From positions 525,077 to 589,076 of the forward strand of contig CAADRB010000039.1 of the NCBI GenBank assembly GCA_900708905.1: a stretch of DNA of 64,000 nt, in the 5' to 3' direction. The stretch is from Hymenolepis diminuta. Its lineage: Eukaryota > Platyhelminthes > Cestoda > Cyclophyllidea > Hymenolepididae. The notes under the pieces are model-generated. The model ran no database searches. It saw only the letters and a program-made list of their open reading frames with translations, and was not told the origin of the DNA. A program made the position numbers and the translations under genes. This document shows positions 14,286-25,355 of this stretch, in pieces (the first letter of the stretch is position 1; each line of letters opens with the position of its first letter).

Positions 14286-14921
14286 TTTCGTATCGATAGG
14301 TCGATTTCTGATCCTTTCAAGTTGAACATTCGCGATTAAAAGCCCTTCAGCAGATTCGGGTCTGCGACGAAACTTCTTGACATCGAATTTCCAGTTAAAG
14401 AGGGGCAGAAGTCTGAGTCCAATCTCAGCAAGGCAAGGAGATCGACGATCGAGAATGAAAATGAGATATCTGAATTGGTTTTCTTTGAGAGAACCGAATC
14501 GGAAATCAATACAAAGTCGGTTAACGATACCTACATGATAGTGAACATTTTCATCTTCACTTATGATCAAGTCGAAGAGAGCACTGTTGTCACCAACGAC
14601 CGAACCCAACTTACCAATCATCTTTTCATAAGTTAGATCGACAAGATCCTTCGGTTGAAAGTAAGACGAACATAGGTAATTGTCGCTTCCGTTAAATTCA
14701 CAAAGCAGCATGGTAATTCGAATGGCGTGGGGGAGACCTGCCATGATGTCACGGTGTTGAATTTCATATATAGAAGCATTATGATGAAATATACCTACAT
14801 TTTTCACGTATTCTTTGGGATCCTTTGTGACGGTGAGAAATTCATCTGGTTGAAGGTATTTCTCACGATTGAAGAGATTCGGGCTTCCGTTATCCGCATA
14901 ATTCGATAATTGCTTCGCCAA
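14268..14921 (-). CDS. Unrecognised open frame ending in a CAAX-like tetrapeptide (exon or broken gene)
   Basis: This is a 217-codon open frame whose amino-acid make-up looks like real coding sequence. The frame begins at a TTG; the first in-frame ATG is at 14744, giving 158 residues. That points to a 3' exon, or to a gene whose 5' end was lost by frameshift. A second frame just upstream (from 15007) holds two ATGs close together and could be the missing N-terminus, but it is in another frame. The C-terminus is KTCVLC, which fits a CAAX prenylation box by pattern only. A segment around its stop codon is similar to the sequence upstream of the frame, so a tandem duplication overlaps the gene. 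I recognise no domain. Confidence 0.4.
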   Translation of the reverse strand: MAKQLSNYADNGSPNLFNREKYLQPDEFLTVTKDPKEYVKNVGIFHHNASIYEIQHRDIMAGLPHAIRITMLLCEFNGSDNYLCSSYFQPKDLVDLTYEKMIGKLGSVVGDNSALFDLIISEDENVHYHVGIVNRLCIDFRFGSLKENQFRYLIFILDRRSPCLAEIGLRLLPLFNWKFDVKKFRRRPESAEGLLIANVQLERIRNRPIDTKTCVLC

Positions 14922-14924
14922 ACT

Positions 14925-15062
14925 GTTGTAATTTGTCCCTCTCTGTAGGATACTGTAACCGACCCTTTGATTCCCAAAGACATTGACATTACGCTAATTA
15001 CAAACACGACCCGATAACAGAACTTGAATCACCAATTGAATAAACACAGTACAGTCTGAATC
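14925..15062 (-). repeat. Tandem duplicate, unit 1, upstream of the unknown open frame
   Basis: This is the partner of 14150-14285, in the same orientation. It lies directly before the start of the 14268-14921 open frame, so it may hold the first exon or promoter of that gene. The homologous sequence after the second unit does not keep an open frame. Confidence 0.55.
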
Positions 15063-15954
15063 CAAAGATCAAATGAAGTGGGACTCCTTAATATTTTAAT
15101 TTTGCTCTCAGCAAATTTTTGATCCACTTCCCATCATCCCTTATTGAAATTTCTGTTAACCAATTTCAGTTACTTCCCACAATTAAAAATTTTTTAATTT
15201 GTTTGTGTTACTCTGGTACTGGTACTAAATAAGTGATCGAACAAGACAGCGGTATATTCCCATGTTCGAGCAGAAAAACTGAAACGAATACCGCCAAGAG
15301 TTGCTCATTCAGTTTCGTTTTTAATGAATTCCTGTCATCTCATATGATTTTATTATACTCAAAAAACGAAGAAAAAGCAGAATAACAAAAATTATGTTTA
15401 AATCTCACGAGTATTAAGATAATAACAATCATCATGTCTTACTGAATTGTTAAAAATTAATCACTTTTACTCTTTGTAGAGTCGTTAAAATAAATGAACC
15501 GTTACTTTTAAGTTAGAAGGTAAATCGTTTCACAACGCTTTTAAAATGGCGACCGCAGCTAAGAAGTTAAATTACATTTCAAAAAGCGAATGTAAAATAA
15601 GTGTTTTCCGTTGACGTTTTGGAGTTCGCATATTTGTCAAAACTTGCGACATTGTAAAGCAGGCTATAAAAATCACAAAAGTCAAAAAATTCGAAAAGGG
15701 AATAATTATAACATCTTTACTATATTTCCACTTGAAAATTGACTCAAAATATGCGGATTAATAGAATGAAATAAAAGGCATTTTGTCAAATTTGGATCCA
15801 GATCTGTTGAATGAATCACAGATAATGTCGATCGAAGAGAATCTAGCTGAAATCGTAATTCAACAACTTCGTTGCATATTACAAAAATGCAACGTTAGGG
15901 CAAGGAAAATTTAACACAAAAGCAATTAAAAATATATAATTATTAATATTCAAA

Positions 15955-16068
15955 ATTAATATATATATATATATATAATGCTANNNNNNNNNNNNNNNNN
16001 NNNNNNNNNNNNNNNNNNNNNNNNTACGACAAAAAAAATACATTATATATATATATATATATATAATA
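15955..16068. repeat. (AT)n microsatellite arms forming an inverted repeat around the gap
   Basis: AT dinucleotide runs occupy about 15957-15977 and 16043-16065. Since (AT)n is self-complementary, the added flanking symmetry (ATTAAT outward and ATAATG/CATTAT inward) is what shows a true palindrome rather than a plain microsatellite. Confidence 0.75.
15984..16024. other. Assembly gap of 41 N within an AT palindrome
   Basis: Forty-one ambiguous bases. On the left is ATTAAT, an (AT)n run and ATAATG. On the right is the inverse, CATTAT, an (AT)n run and ATAATATTAAT. The gap is therefore at the centre of an inverted repeat, and its true length is unknown. Confidence 0.97.
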
Positions 16069-16393
16069 TTAATCTAGAAAACTGACCTTATTGTCACATC
16101 TGTTCGAATTTCCATCGTCTTCACTCATTATCGGATTAATTGCTGCTCTCCAATTTTAGATAAAGATATTAAATGAAATAAAATAATTAACTGATTATGT
16201 AAAGCATTATTTCGTGGATGACTTAAACAATGACTATTCTATAAATGATAAAGGATCATTTCAAAAGAGCCTTTTCAGGAAAACTTTTAAATTGGCATTA
16301 AAGTAATGATGAAATTTTAAAGTTATTTTAATCATCAACGGAAGTAAAAGCATTGCTATCAGTATTTAATAAATTTAAGAGTAAATAAACTAC

Positions 16394-16524
16394 CGGACAG
16401 GGAAAAGGGTTTATTTTTAGATCGCTTGTGGTTCTGTACGGGACAGGAACTGTGACATATTGGGAATAGGTCTTGGTCATATCACTGGAAACGTTCAGCT
16501 GACAGGTAACAACGTTACTTGGCG
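16394..16524 (-). CDS. Candidate internal exon of an unidentified minus-strand gene
   Basis: On the minus strand a 131-base open segment is bounded by a good acceptor (TTTATTTTCAG before 16524) and a plausible donor (CCG then GTAGTT after 16394). The peptide is coding-like and contains NVVTCQLNVSSDM and YVTVPVPYRT. No neighbouring exon could be linked, so the gene cannot be named. It may instead be a chance open segment. Confidence 0.3.
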
Positions 16525-16599
16525 CTGAAAATAAAGAAATCCCTTCCAGAAAACCCAACTTGATAAATTTTGAACTCAAACGGCGAAATTCACTTATTT

Positions 16600-19500
16600 A
16601 TTTGATAAAATGACCACCTGAGAGCTTCAAAGAGCCTAATAAGAACATTCAGATTTCGCTGTTAAAAGAATGGCTATTTATTCAAGTATTGTGTGAATAA
16701 CTGGGTTTTGTTACAGTCGTTATTAATACAATTTCTCTTAAATAACGTTTGAAGGCAGTTTGGCAGAAGCTAATTAATTAGAAAAAGCAGTAACTTTTAT
16801 TCATGATAAGATGGTAATATAGCCAGATACAGCACTGACGTTGAAGCAAATGAGTTAATATTAATAAATAGCATATTTTACAGTAAAAAGGAGCTCTCTC
16901 ATGGCCTACTGGGCGTTTACTGCGTTTTTAATCTTGTTTTAACGTAAATAGAAGAAGTGTTCTACGTAGCAGGATTAGAGAGCGAAATATTGAAGGTTAT
17001 GTTAACGGAAGAGATGCGGGATTCCTGAAGCTTTTGATGACGAAATGTGCTTATGAAAAATTGCTTGAGACCCTTTCTAGGGAAGGATTCACATTAAAGG
17101 GGAAAGTTTTTACATAGATTTCGATTCGAACAGAAATCGTGCGATGCGAATTGTATGCACCTTTCATCCGGCAAATAAAGATTAGAAGACGCGACGTCTG
17201 ATGGAGAGATTTCTAGGTTTTGTAGGGACTTGAGAGGACAAAGGAACTGTATTAATAACTTAAATATTTGGTATAGATGAGGGTGTAAATATTTCTTAAC
17301 TAAATATAACGATGAGATCATTCTGTTAGAGTCAGTATCAACAAATTTCATCTACGGCTAATGTTACGGCTTTCACATGCAGCAAGCAACCACGGTTGGA
17401 AATTAGAAGGCCGAGAGTTGAGAATAAACCAAATTATATTGAAGAACGCCAATGGGAACTCGGGAGAGAGGGAGAAAGAATACAACGGGGAACGAGGGAG
17501 AGCTTGAAATCCAGCAACCGCCGTATATGAGATTTTACAGACGAAATTATCAGTTATCACGAAATAGGTGAATGAAAATTGTCAATCAATATTCCCCATT
17601 TTGAAAACAATTCAAATAAACGCAAAAACTTAAACATGATTTTCTCTGATCTGAAATGAATTAAATTAATGTTATTCAAAGCACTAAGAAATTTTTCAAG
17701 GAATCCTTCAAAAACTTTAACTCACTGAATACACTGAGTTAAATTTTCTCTGATAGGTATTTATTTGAGAATTCAAATTTTACTGAATATTATGGTATAG
17801 TCATAGAGAATCGCATAAAGTAACTTTAGGAGCCAGACCAAATTAGGCTAGACAGTCCCTTCCTGAACTAATGATTTTCATAAAGGCTAACAAGAACCAA
17901 CAGGTCCTTCCTAATAAGAAGACCAAAAATTGAACAAGCATGTATTTGACAATTTGGAATGAATGAGAGGAAGCAAAAAGAAGGAGTGGGAGGAAGAATG
18001 GAGTCAATACTGGATGAGGCCAACCCGACTTGTGAGAAACAGGCGAAATGAGGTGCGATGATGAAGTTGACTGGTTTGTTCGTCAATGAGCAACTGACGG
18101 TTAGGGCAGTTGGGGACTACACAAATAAGGACCGAGCATACCCCTGAGTCGGTGTGTACAAGTACTACAAATATCAAACGGTGGAATAATAGTCAAAATT
18201 TATCTAAAGTCCATATGGCACAAAAATAGCTTTTCTGTTGAATTTTTAGATCTTCAAGTTCATTTTTTTTCATGTAACTACTCATTTATTCGTTTTCAAA
18301 GGTCAGGCAAAAATATTTAAAGAGGCTCTGAATCTATGAGGCATTAAAGCTACATGATATGAAGGGAGATCAAATGGAATTAGAAAATAAAGCCAGGGCA
18401 TTAAAAAATCTTTTAGACTTCAAGTCTTTTACTTCTTGATCATATTCCATTACTTAAATTTCAGAATTGTTTACGTGTTTCCTGAAGTAATTCATTTCCA
18501 CGGATTTCAGAGGTCATTAACTATCCGAGTAACTTAGATAGTAGACTAGCCACCGGTATCCAAGTAACCAAGATACCAATAGGGCCAATATTTCAGCGAT
18601 TTCTAGTCTAGTTTCTCCTTGAGTGAACGGAACAATCGAAAGGAAACTTTCGTTGCCAAGCTGAACAAGTGCATAAACGAGTTCCCTCACTTTCTAAATG
18701 AAGAATTAATTATTTCTAGGAGTCAGCCCAAAAGCCAGTCAGTTATCTTATTTTATTCAAATGGCAACCAATAAATTATAAAGCATCATAAGGGTTCTAA
18801 CGTTAAACCCAAGCCAGTCCCTTTAATAATGAATTCAAAATTCAAGACTAAGTCACTTGCACGCTTACGCCCTACTTCCAAATTAAACTGCGTATAATAC
18901 AAAGAACTGACTTTGCTTTCATATTTTATAGCGTATTACAGTGGCAAAGCAATTATTGCGGTTCTTTATTCCTTAGAGTATTTTTTCCTATTCCAACTAT
19001 GACTATGAAAAATGTGCTTTCATAATACTCCTAGAAGTAACTGTGGAACACCCTGATTCAAACGCCTACGCGAATTGTTCATCCACGCAAAACTATAAGT
19101 GCATTGATTCATTCTCCTCCCAAATGTTACGTAGAGGGAGATATCGCAAATACACAGTAACGCTTTTATCTTGCTTTGAGTTATTTCATTACCTCTACTT
19201 AAAATTAAGTCATTTCCGCATTTAAACAGGGCCTTGTTGCACCATTCAATTTGTACTTTCTAAGTCCACAGTATTAAGCTGCTAACTGTAAATACCAGGA
19301 TAGCTGAATCTTTTTTCCAGGTTCATTCCACAATGTATAAAAATTTAGAAGACCGGAGAGTAATTGAATGTATATATTGTTAATGGCGGTCAATATTTGA
19401 TACAATAAAATGTAAATATATAGTTGACCTAGATTGAGGTCAGTCAATGAGTCTATATGTAATGACAGATTTAGTAAACTATGAAGAGGAGTTTGGAGAT

Positions 19501-22500
19501 TAAAAATGTCGCCTTAGATCTGCAACATTATTAATCCCTCTTAACTTACCCAGTGCACGCACGTACAGTCTACGTTCTAGCTTCCGTCTTCTGCTAGTAG
19601 TATCCCTTTATTCTCTATCCTGTTCTTATTAATCAAGAAGGTATTTTAAGCAAAATACCTAGATGTTCTAATCTGGCACCACCCATCAGACCGCTATTTA
19701 CAATCCTCGGTAGTCGAGAGTTAAAACTAACCCAAACCTCGAAAACCTCGGATGTGCAACTCAAATGAATGTTTGAAAGGTGACAAAAATATCAATGTGT
19801 TTACCAACCAAGACTAGTAAGAAGAAGGTAAACGACTTTCCTCTCTCTCTTTAATGGGAAATTACCACTATTTAATTATGAATTCTGATTGGTTGTAGTC
19901 GAGCGATTGAACTCCAATGCAATATCTATAAAGCCTATGAATTTCATTCAGTTTAACTCATATTTCTATCAGTACAATTTTATTTCATGTCGGATTCTAT
20001 TAATTATAACTCCCTCTCAAAATTTGAACATAATGGGTAATCCAACCAAAGTTGTTATGATCTTAAATATCGAATCTTTCCTTCATTCTTATTCGATAAC
20101 TTGCTCAATTAGAAATCTCAGATGATCTAAAACCGCAAAAAACCTTCTTCGGTATCTCTTCTTTGTTATTGTTGAATCTCTGCTCCCCTACTTCGCTTAT
20201 GCTTGAACTTAACAGTAACAGAAATTACCTCATTCCTTCCAAAAAAAAACAACGAACGTTATAATTTTGGAAATTTCCTTCACAGTATTTACTGTACTTG
20301 ATACCTTTACTGTCTTATAAGTACTTATATCTGTACCTAATCATAACATCAAGTTTTATAAGAAAAAATTGCTTTGGGTGTTGAGTTTCATGAACGAAAG
20401 TTCACACTTATTCGTATTTTCGAGATCTTTTTGACGCTAAAAGAAGCTGCATGCTTTGATATGCAAAACAGTTTCACAGCGGAAGGTAATACTCATCTCA
20501 TCGTAGACCTGTTAAAATCTAGCCACGAACAAAAGTTACAAGATGCATATTTTGACACGGTGTAGCTCTGACTATCTAAACTACACCACCTTCTAGACGA
20601 CCATTGACTTTGTACTCTCCTCCAATTATCTCGGCCAATACTTTGCCCACGTAGAGTTAGATTTTGGTAGGCGCGTCGACTCTTCTAAGAAAATCAACTC
20701 AAAGACTTGGTGTTCGCCTTTGCAACTTCCTAATTGGAACTTGGCACTTCAATGTTTACGTTCTCTTATGCTCTGAATGTCTAACAGTTCATTGAGCCGT
20801 GTTTCAAAAATCCTCAATCTCTAATTATCAATCAGACAACAGCGAAAAACCTTAGAGAATAGCTGGTTGAATGAATATCTTAAGTAACTTTGCTCAAGTC
20901 TGAGGTCAGAAGTGCACTTGATTTTAGAATAAATCCTGATGAAGGTCCTTTGGTGTTTAAGACGTCCAATATTGTCACTTTGTTGACTTGACCTCTCCCA
21001 TTTACTTACTGTTGAAAATGCTTAACGTTTGTGAATGCGGAGGCCTAAAACGTTGGTACCGGCTTACGAATAAAGATTCTAGTTAAATTACAAATGTAGA
21101 ATTCGTTAATATAAAAGTAACTGGATTTGAAATATTTCTCCAGAGACAATTTTCATCTAGTTAAATGCCTTTTTGGAACTGAGTGATTGGAACTTTTCAA
21201 CAAACTCATGAAGATTAAGGCGCAAGAAATCCTCTTTATCGAATGATCAAAATCTTGGTCGAGCCAAATGTCAAATTTTGTGGCTTTCTTGCTAGATGAT
21301 ATTAAGAGACTCATCCATTGTTACCTTTAACCAAGACTTAATCAGGATAATTGATTTTTGAAATGTTCGGGATATTTATCAAGAACTCAAATTCTAACAT
21401 GCTTAAAATTAGATACATTCTCATACCGCCAAATTTTCAAAGGTAGAACATCGGGAATAACAGGATATATTTTAAGTAAGACCCCTATTGTAAATTTGCT
21501 TTCTCATTGTTTCATTAGAAATTATGACATATTTTGAGTCAGTACGTAGGATTTGACATTTCAATTTTATATTTCATAAATACAGCAAAAGCATGCGTTT
21601 AACTCCATCTTAGTGTATTCAAATGAAAGGCAGATTCATTGAAGAAAAGCCAAAATTTCGACCATAGTCCATAAGAGAATGGGAATAGGTGATTTCAAGA
21701 GAATTGCGATGAAGAGAAGCGTGAAAACAGCGAGGAAGAAGGTAATGAAGTCGGTGTGTAGGTGGCGATGTACTTCACGAATTGAATGCCATATCTCGGC
21801 CATTTCAACCACGTGTCGCCAATCAATCTATTGAACGGCGACTAAATAACCCCATGTTTGACTGCATTCTACGGAAATGGTATGAACACAGCTGTCTGTG
21901 TTTGTTTGCAGCAAACACTATGTGGGATAGTTTAATTAAATATAGAATTTGGGACTTAAAGAAAATGAATAAGAATATTTGTATTTTAAAATTGAATGTA
22001 ATTTCAATTTTTGCTCTAGTGGACATACCTGAGGTATTCGTTGAATCAGTCATTCTCTGGTATACCTCCTGTTATCTCTCTTAAAAAGGCTAATAAATGA
22101 TTTAGGTTTGCCTGAAACACGACACAATGGACAATGCTAAGCATTCAAAGCACAACGGAAATGAATACTGGAATGCAAGGTGAATAAATGCCCTTCATAA
22201 GGGATTATGCATTGATCAAGATACTATTAAAATGGTATCTACTCAAAATGAATAAGACGGATTCTGTAATTCCAAAGAATTGGTTGTAACTACTGCAGTC
22301 AACGGCAAAAAGAATATAAATTTAGATTGCTAGGCCTCCAGGGAAATTAATCCCTCAACTGGAAATTAATTTTGTGGAATTTGATGTTGTCGCGGCACAA
22401 GAGTAGAGATACCCACTAGTTCTAGAATGTACTCAGTATTAGGCAACAAATCGTAAAACCTGGGATGGTCACGCAACAAATCACTCCATAATTTGCAAAT

Positions 22501-22600
22501 ATGATGGAAGGTTACTGAATTACATCTACTATGTCTAAATACCTTTATAAGTCTCGGTTACCTGTTCATTGAGGGAAGATGATAAAAATCAATTAAAACG
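16600..22600. other. Intergenic region with no supported gene
   Basis: Only short open frames occur, for example 20374-20565 (+). That frame ends in a coding-like 40-residue stretch, but has no recognisable domain or convincing splice borders. No RNA gene or complete transposon could be supported. Confidence 0.5.
22430..22520 (+). repeat. Dispersed repeat family D, copy 1
   Basis: It contains CGTAAAACCTGGGATGG with similar surroundings (CAGTATT upstream, CATAAT/CATACT downstream), shared with 60585-60660. The match is short but near exact in its core. The class is unknown. Confidence 0.4.
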
Positions 22601-22619
22601 GCTTGACTGACAGACCAAT

Positions 22620-22935
22620 TAACCAATTCTGCCGAGAGCCGCCAGTCTCGCGGTAGCCGTCATCCCCTCCTACATTAAGAATATGGCTTGAATAATAACC
22701 ATCCAGGGTCACGTGGAGGTTAGGGTTGGATTTCCTGGAAGAGGATGCGGGGGGAATGCACTCTGAGCACGCTCTTATCCCCTACGCCTACTCTCACTGC
22801 AACCCTCCTCCCCTGTTGGTGTGGCAATGACGTTAGCTCCCTTGAACCCACGCACCTGCACACATTTTTCGATCCTCCTTCACGGTTCAGCGTTCCATCT
22901 CTAAGGGAATGGCTAAAAGAGATATTAGAAAACTC
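22620..22935. other. Locally GC-richer segment of unknown role
   Basis: In otherwise AT-rich intergenic DNA this segment has several CpG dinucleotides, a CACGTG E-box-like hexamer near 22715 and C-rich runs. It could be a promoter, a first exon or a repeat. No open frame with coding character is attached. Confidence 0.3.
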
Positions 22936-23444
22936 ATAGCAATTTTATTTTCTTCTTCCGGATTCACCTATGATACCTTAGTACCCTTTGCTAACGCAAT
23001 CAAAAAGTAAGTCCTATTTTGTAAGCATGAAAATTGCCAATAAGTGTCAAACTAGAAGAAAGCGCCAAGGGAAAAGGAAATATTTTCGGATTTTTTTATA
23101 AAAATACAAAAATTAGAACAAATTTTGCACTTTTATGAATGGAAGTAGGAAATCTTAAAGTAATCTACAAAGATAACATGATGAATTAACAATAATAGCA
23201 ATAATACCAATATATGAATTTACAGTTATAAATGATGTCAAGAAAAAGGAATAAGTCTAAATTTTAAATTATGTGATAAAATATTAATATTTTGTTTTTT
23301 TTGCCGTTTTCATTGCAGAACAGGAAGAAGGAAAGGAGGAGGGGAGAGAAGGAAAAGAGGAAAGACTCTGTCCCTTTCCGTCGTTGAAATTCATCCATGG
23401 AAGACGTATTTGTCTCTTCATTATTTTCGTCATTTATACACACT

Positions 23445-23720
23445 AATGGCGAGTATGTTATAGCCTCTCTGCCGATCAAGAATTTTATGATTCTTCTCAA
23501 TGTCCTTTCTTAAGTTATAAAATGCCTTCATTTCGTTCTTAAGGAATTCTTCGATTTCTTGCATCCATTTTGATGAGACGCCAAAAACCTCTCCACGAAG
23601 CTCTTCGAATGATAATATCTGTTCTCTCTGCCCACTAACAACCGGTCCAGAGTCTTCTTCACTATTACAATTCTCCTCTTCTTATGGAAAAGGCTTTTCA
23701 TCATCTTCCATATAATGCTC
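23445..23720 (-). pseudogene. Possible decayed coding segment, Glu/Lys-rich, minus strand
   Basis: On the minus strand one frame reads an acidic and then amphipathic peptide of about 80 residues ending in a stop near 23436. It includes SFEELRGEVFGVS and WMQEIEEFLKN and suggests a coiled coil. The same frame continues upstream through MEDDEKPFP but is cut by a TAA. No splice border separates the two parts. It is probably the remains of a gene or of a transposon protein; no family is recognised. Confidence 0.25.
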
Positions 23721-24574
23721 TCTTCTTCTAAGCTATGTTCTGTGTTTACTAATTCTTTTCTAGTCTGCTCATCAAATGTTTTTTTCTGATTCACCCACTG
23801 TATTCTTTGCCTTTGTTCTTTTCTTCTGGTCTATCATTCTATGGCGGTCTGCTAGTCTTTCCAGGAGTAAAAATCATCGTAAGCTCTATGTGGAATCACT
23901 CCCAGTTTCTTAATTCAATTCTCTCTTCCACTGACTGGCTAATTTCTAATCCGTCTACGTCTGTATAAATGGATGAGGTGGAATGCTGTTGATATGCTAT
24001 TTCCTATAATGTAGTTTCAGCAAAAGTGATAACATTTTGCGACCTTTTCGTTTTCATAGAGGAAGTCAATAGATATATTGGTCACCAATTACCGCGCGTA
24101 ATACAATTAACTTACACGATTAGCGCATTTCAAATTTGTAATTTTGAATTATTTCAGCCTCAAATGCAAAATTTAATTTTAATTTTATGGTTAGCAATCA
24201 TTTATGGTAAAATTTATTTAAAAATATATTAATTTTACACCTACAAAATACAACGAATACAAAGATAAATTCTCATTCTAAGGATTTTTTCTTGGTTGTC
24301 AATTTGGAGATATTTGAATTCTTTAAATCACAAGAAAGACATTAACACAGATTTTTTGTATTTCTCGTTCCAAACAGGCTTAAACTTATAATCATTTTTG
24401 TTGTATCTCAGTTTAAAAGAGGTTTCTTTTACTTCACAACTAATTCAAACAAAAATATGCATTCATCGTAGTCAGAGGATTAGAAAAATATTCGGAAATG
24501 GTGGACAAGATTATTATTTTCTGTCATGACGGAGAAGGACGTTCTCTTAGATGACGTTCTGGTGGTCTGTCGCA

Positions 24575-24660
24575 GGATTTCACATGGAAATCCGATGAGC
24601 TGTACGAGAACGAAATCCAAAGATTAGACTTCTCGCAATGCTCAATATAGTTTTAACTCT
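24575..24660 (+). repeat. Dispersed repeat family B, 3' block only
   Basis: It matches 57090-57175 and 50485-50570 on the same strand: GCT, then CGAGAACGA (or CGAGAGTGTGA), ATCC, a pyrimidine block, GCAATG and a T-rich end. It is short and diverged; the class is unknown. Confidence 0.35.
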
Positions 24661-24989
24661 TACTGCGCATACCCATATCCCCGGTATGGAAAAATCATAA
24701 TGAATACCGATTTGATAAAGAAATACCAACTTTGTTATCGCATTAAATGACAACTGTGGACTCCTCGCCTTAAAGATGTTAGGAAAAGTACTGGTATTGG
24801 AAGACGTCATTTATAACATGAAGCCTCTTATTTTACGCAATATCTAGGTGTCCTCATTATTGAAAGTGGAATGAATATATGGGAGGAATCATATTATAGC
24901 AATCTATATAATCAAACGAAAACGAGAGCAGGCATAGATAAAACATTATTCGATTGAAAAGACAGTGTATTACTTTCAATCTCAAGTGA

Positions 24990-25355
24990 TTATTTATAAA
25001 TTACTGGAGATCGTTTACCAGGCAATGGATCACTGTAGTAAGAGTGAGAGAGTGATTCCGTGTAGATTTCAGTTGGAGCTGCAGTATTCGCATATTTATT
25101 CCATGGTATTCTAGCCCAAGAATCATGAGGATAATATGAAGGACAGATTTTCTCTATTTCTTTTCGTTCTGACTGTGAAAGCCTAGTTAAATGGGGCGCG
25201 AACAGGTACTTATCCAGCAGTTTTAACTTTGAATTTTCCGTTGTAGTGAATGGAATGACGTAATTTAGCCGAGCATTTGTCGTTTTGTTTGGGGCTTTAA
25301 TTTCAAGATTTGTGGAAACAAGGGATGGAAGATTGATCCTTCTTTCTTGTGTCAT
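24990..25355 (-). CDS. Small intronless gene, hypothetical 121-residue protein
   Basis: The ATG at 25355 sits in a good context (GAAATGAC) and opens a 121-codon frame ending in TAA at 24990. The product is basic and rich in Pro, Tyr and Ser; its C-terminal half has SYYPHDSWARIP and SYYSDPLPGKRSP, coding-like and without repeats. There is no signal peptide or membrane span. The frame is open a further 19 codons upstream without an ATG, so it could also be a 3' exon. Short Pro/Tyr-rich proteins of this kind are often axonemal or sperm-tail components, but this is a guess from composition. No family is identified. Confidence 0.45.
   Translation of the reverse strand: MTQERRINLPSLVSTNLEIKAPNKTTNARLNYVIPFTTTENSKLKLLDKYLFAPHLTRLSQSERKEIEKICPSYYPHDSWARIPWNKYANTAAPTEIYTESLSHSYYSDPLPGKRSPVIYK

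Larger units (their letters stand above)
15063..16393. other. Intergenic AT-rich stretch containing an assembly gap
   Basis: Apart from the gap and the AT dinucleotide runs around it, I see no open frame, RNA gene or repeat copy in this interval. Confidence 0.5.

Noticed and set aside
22700..22730. GGTTAGGGTTGG resembling a telomere repeat
   Set aside because: It is little more than a single unit, with no array; chance is enough to explain it.
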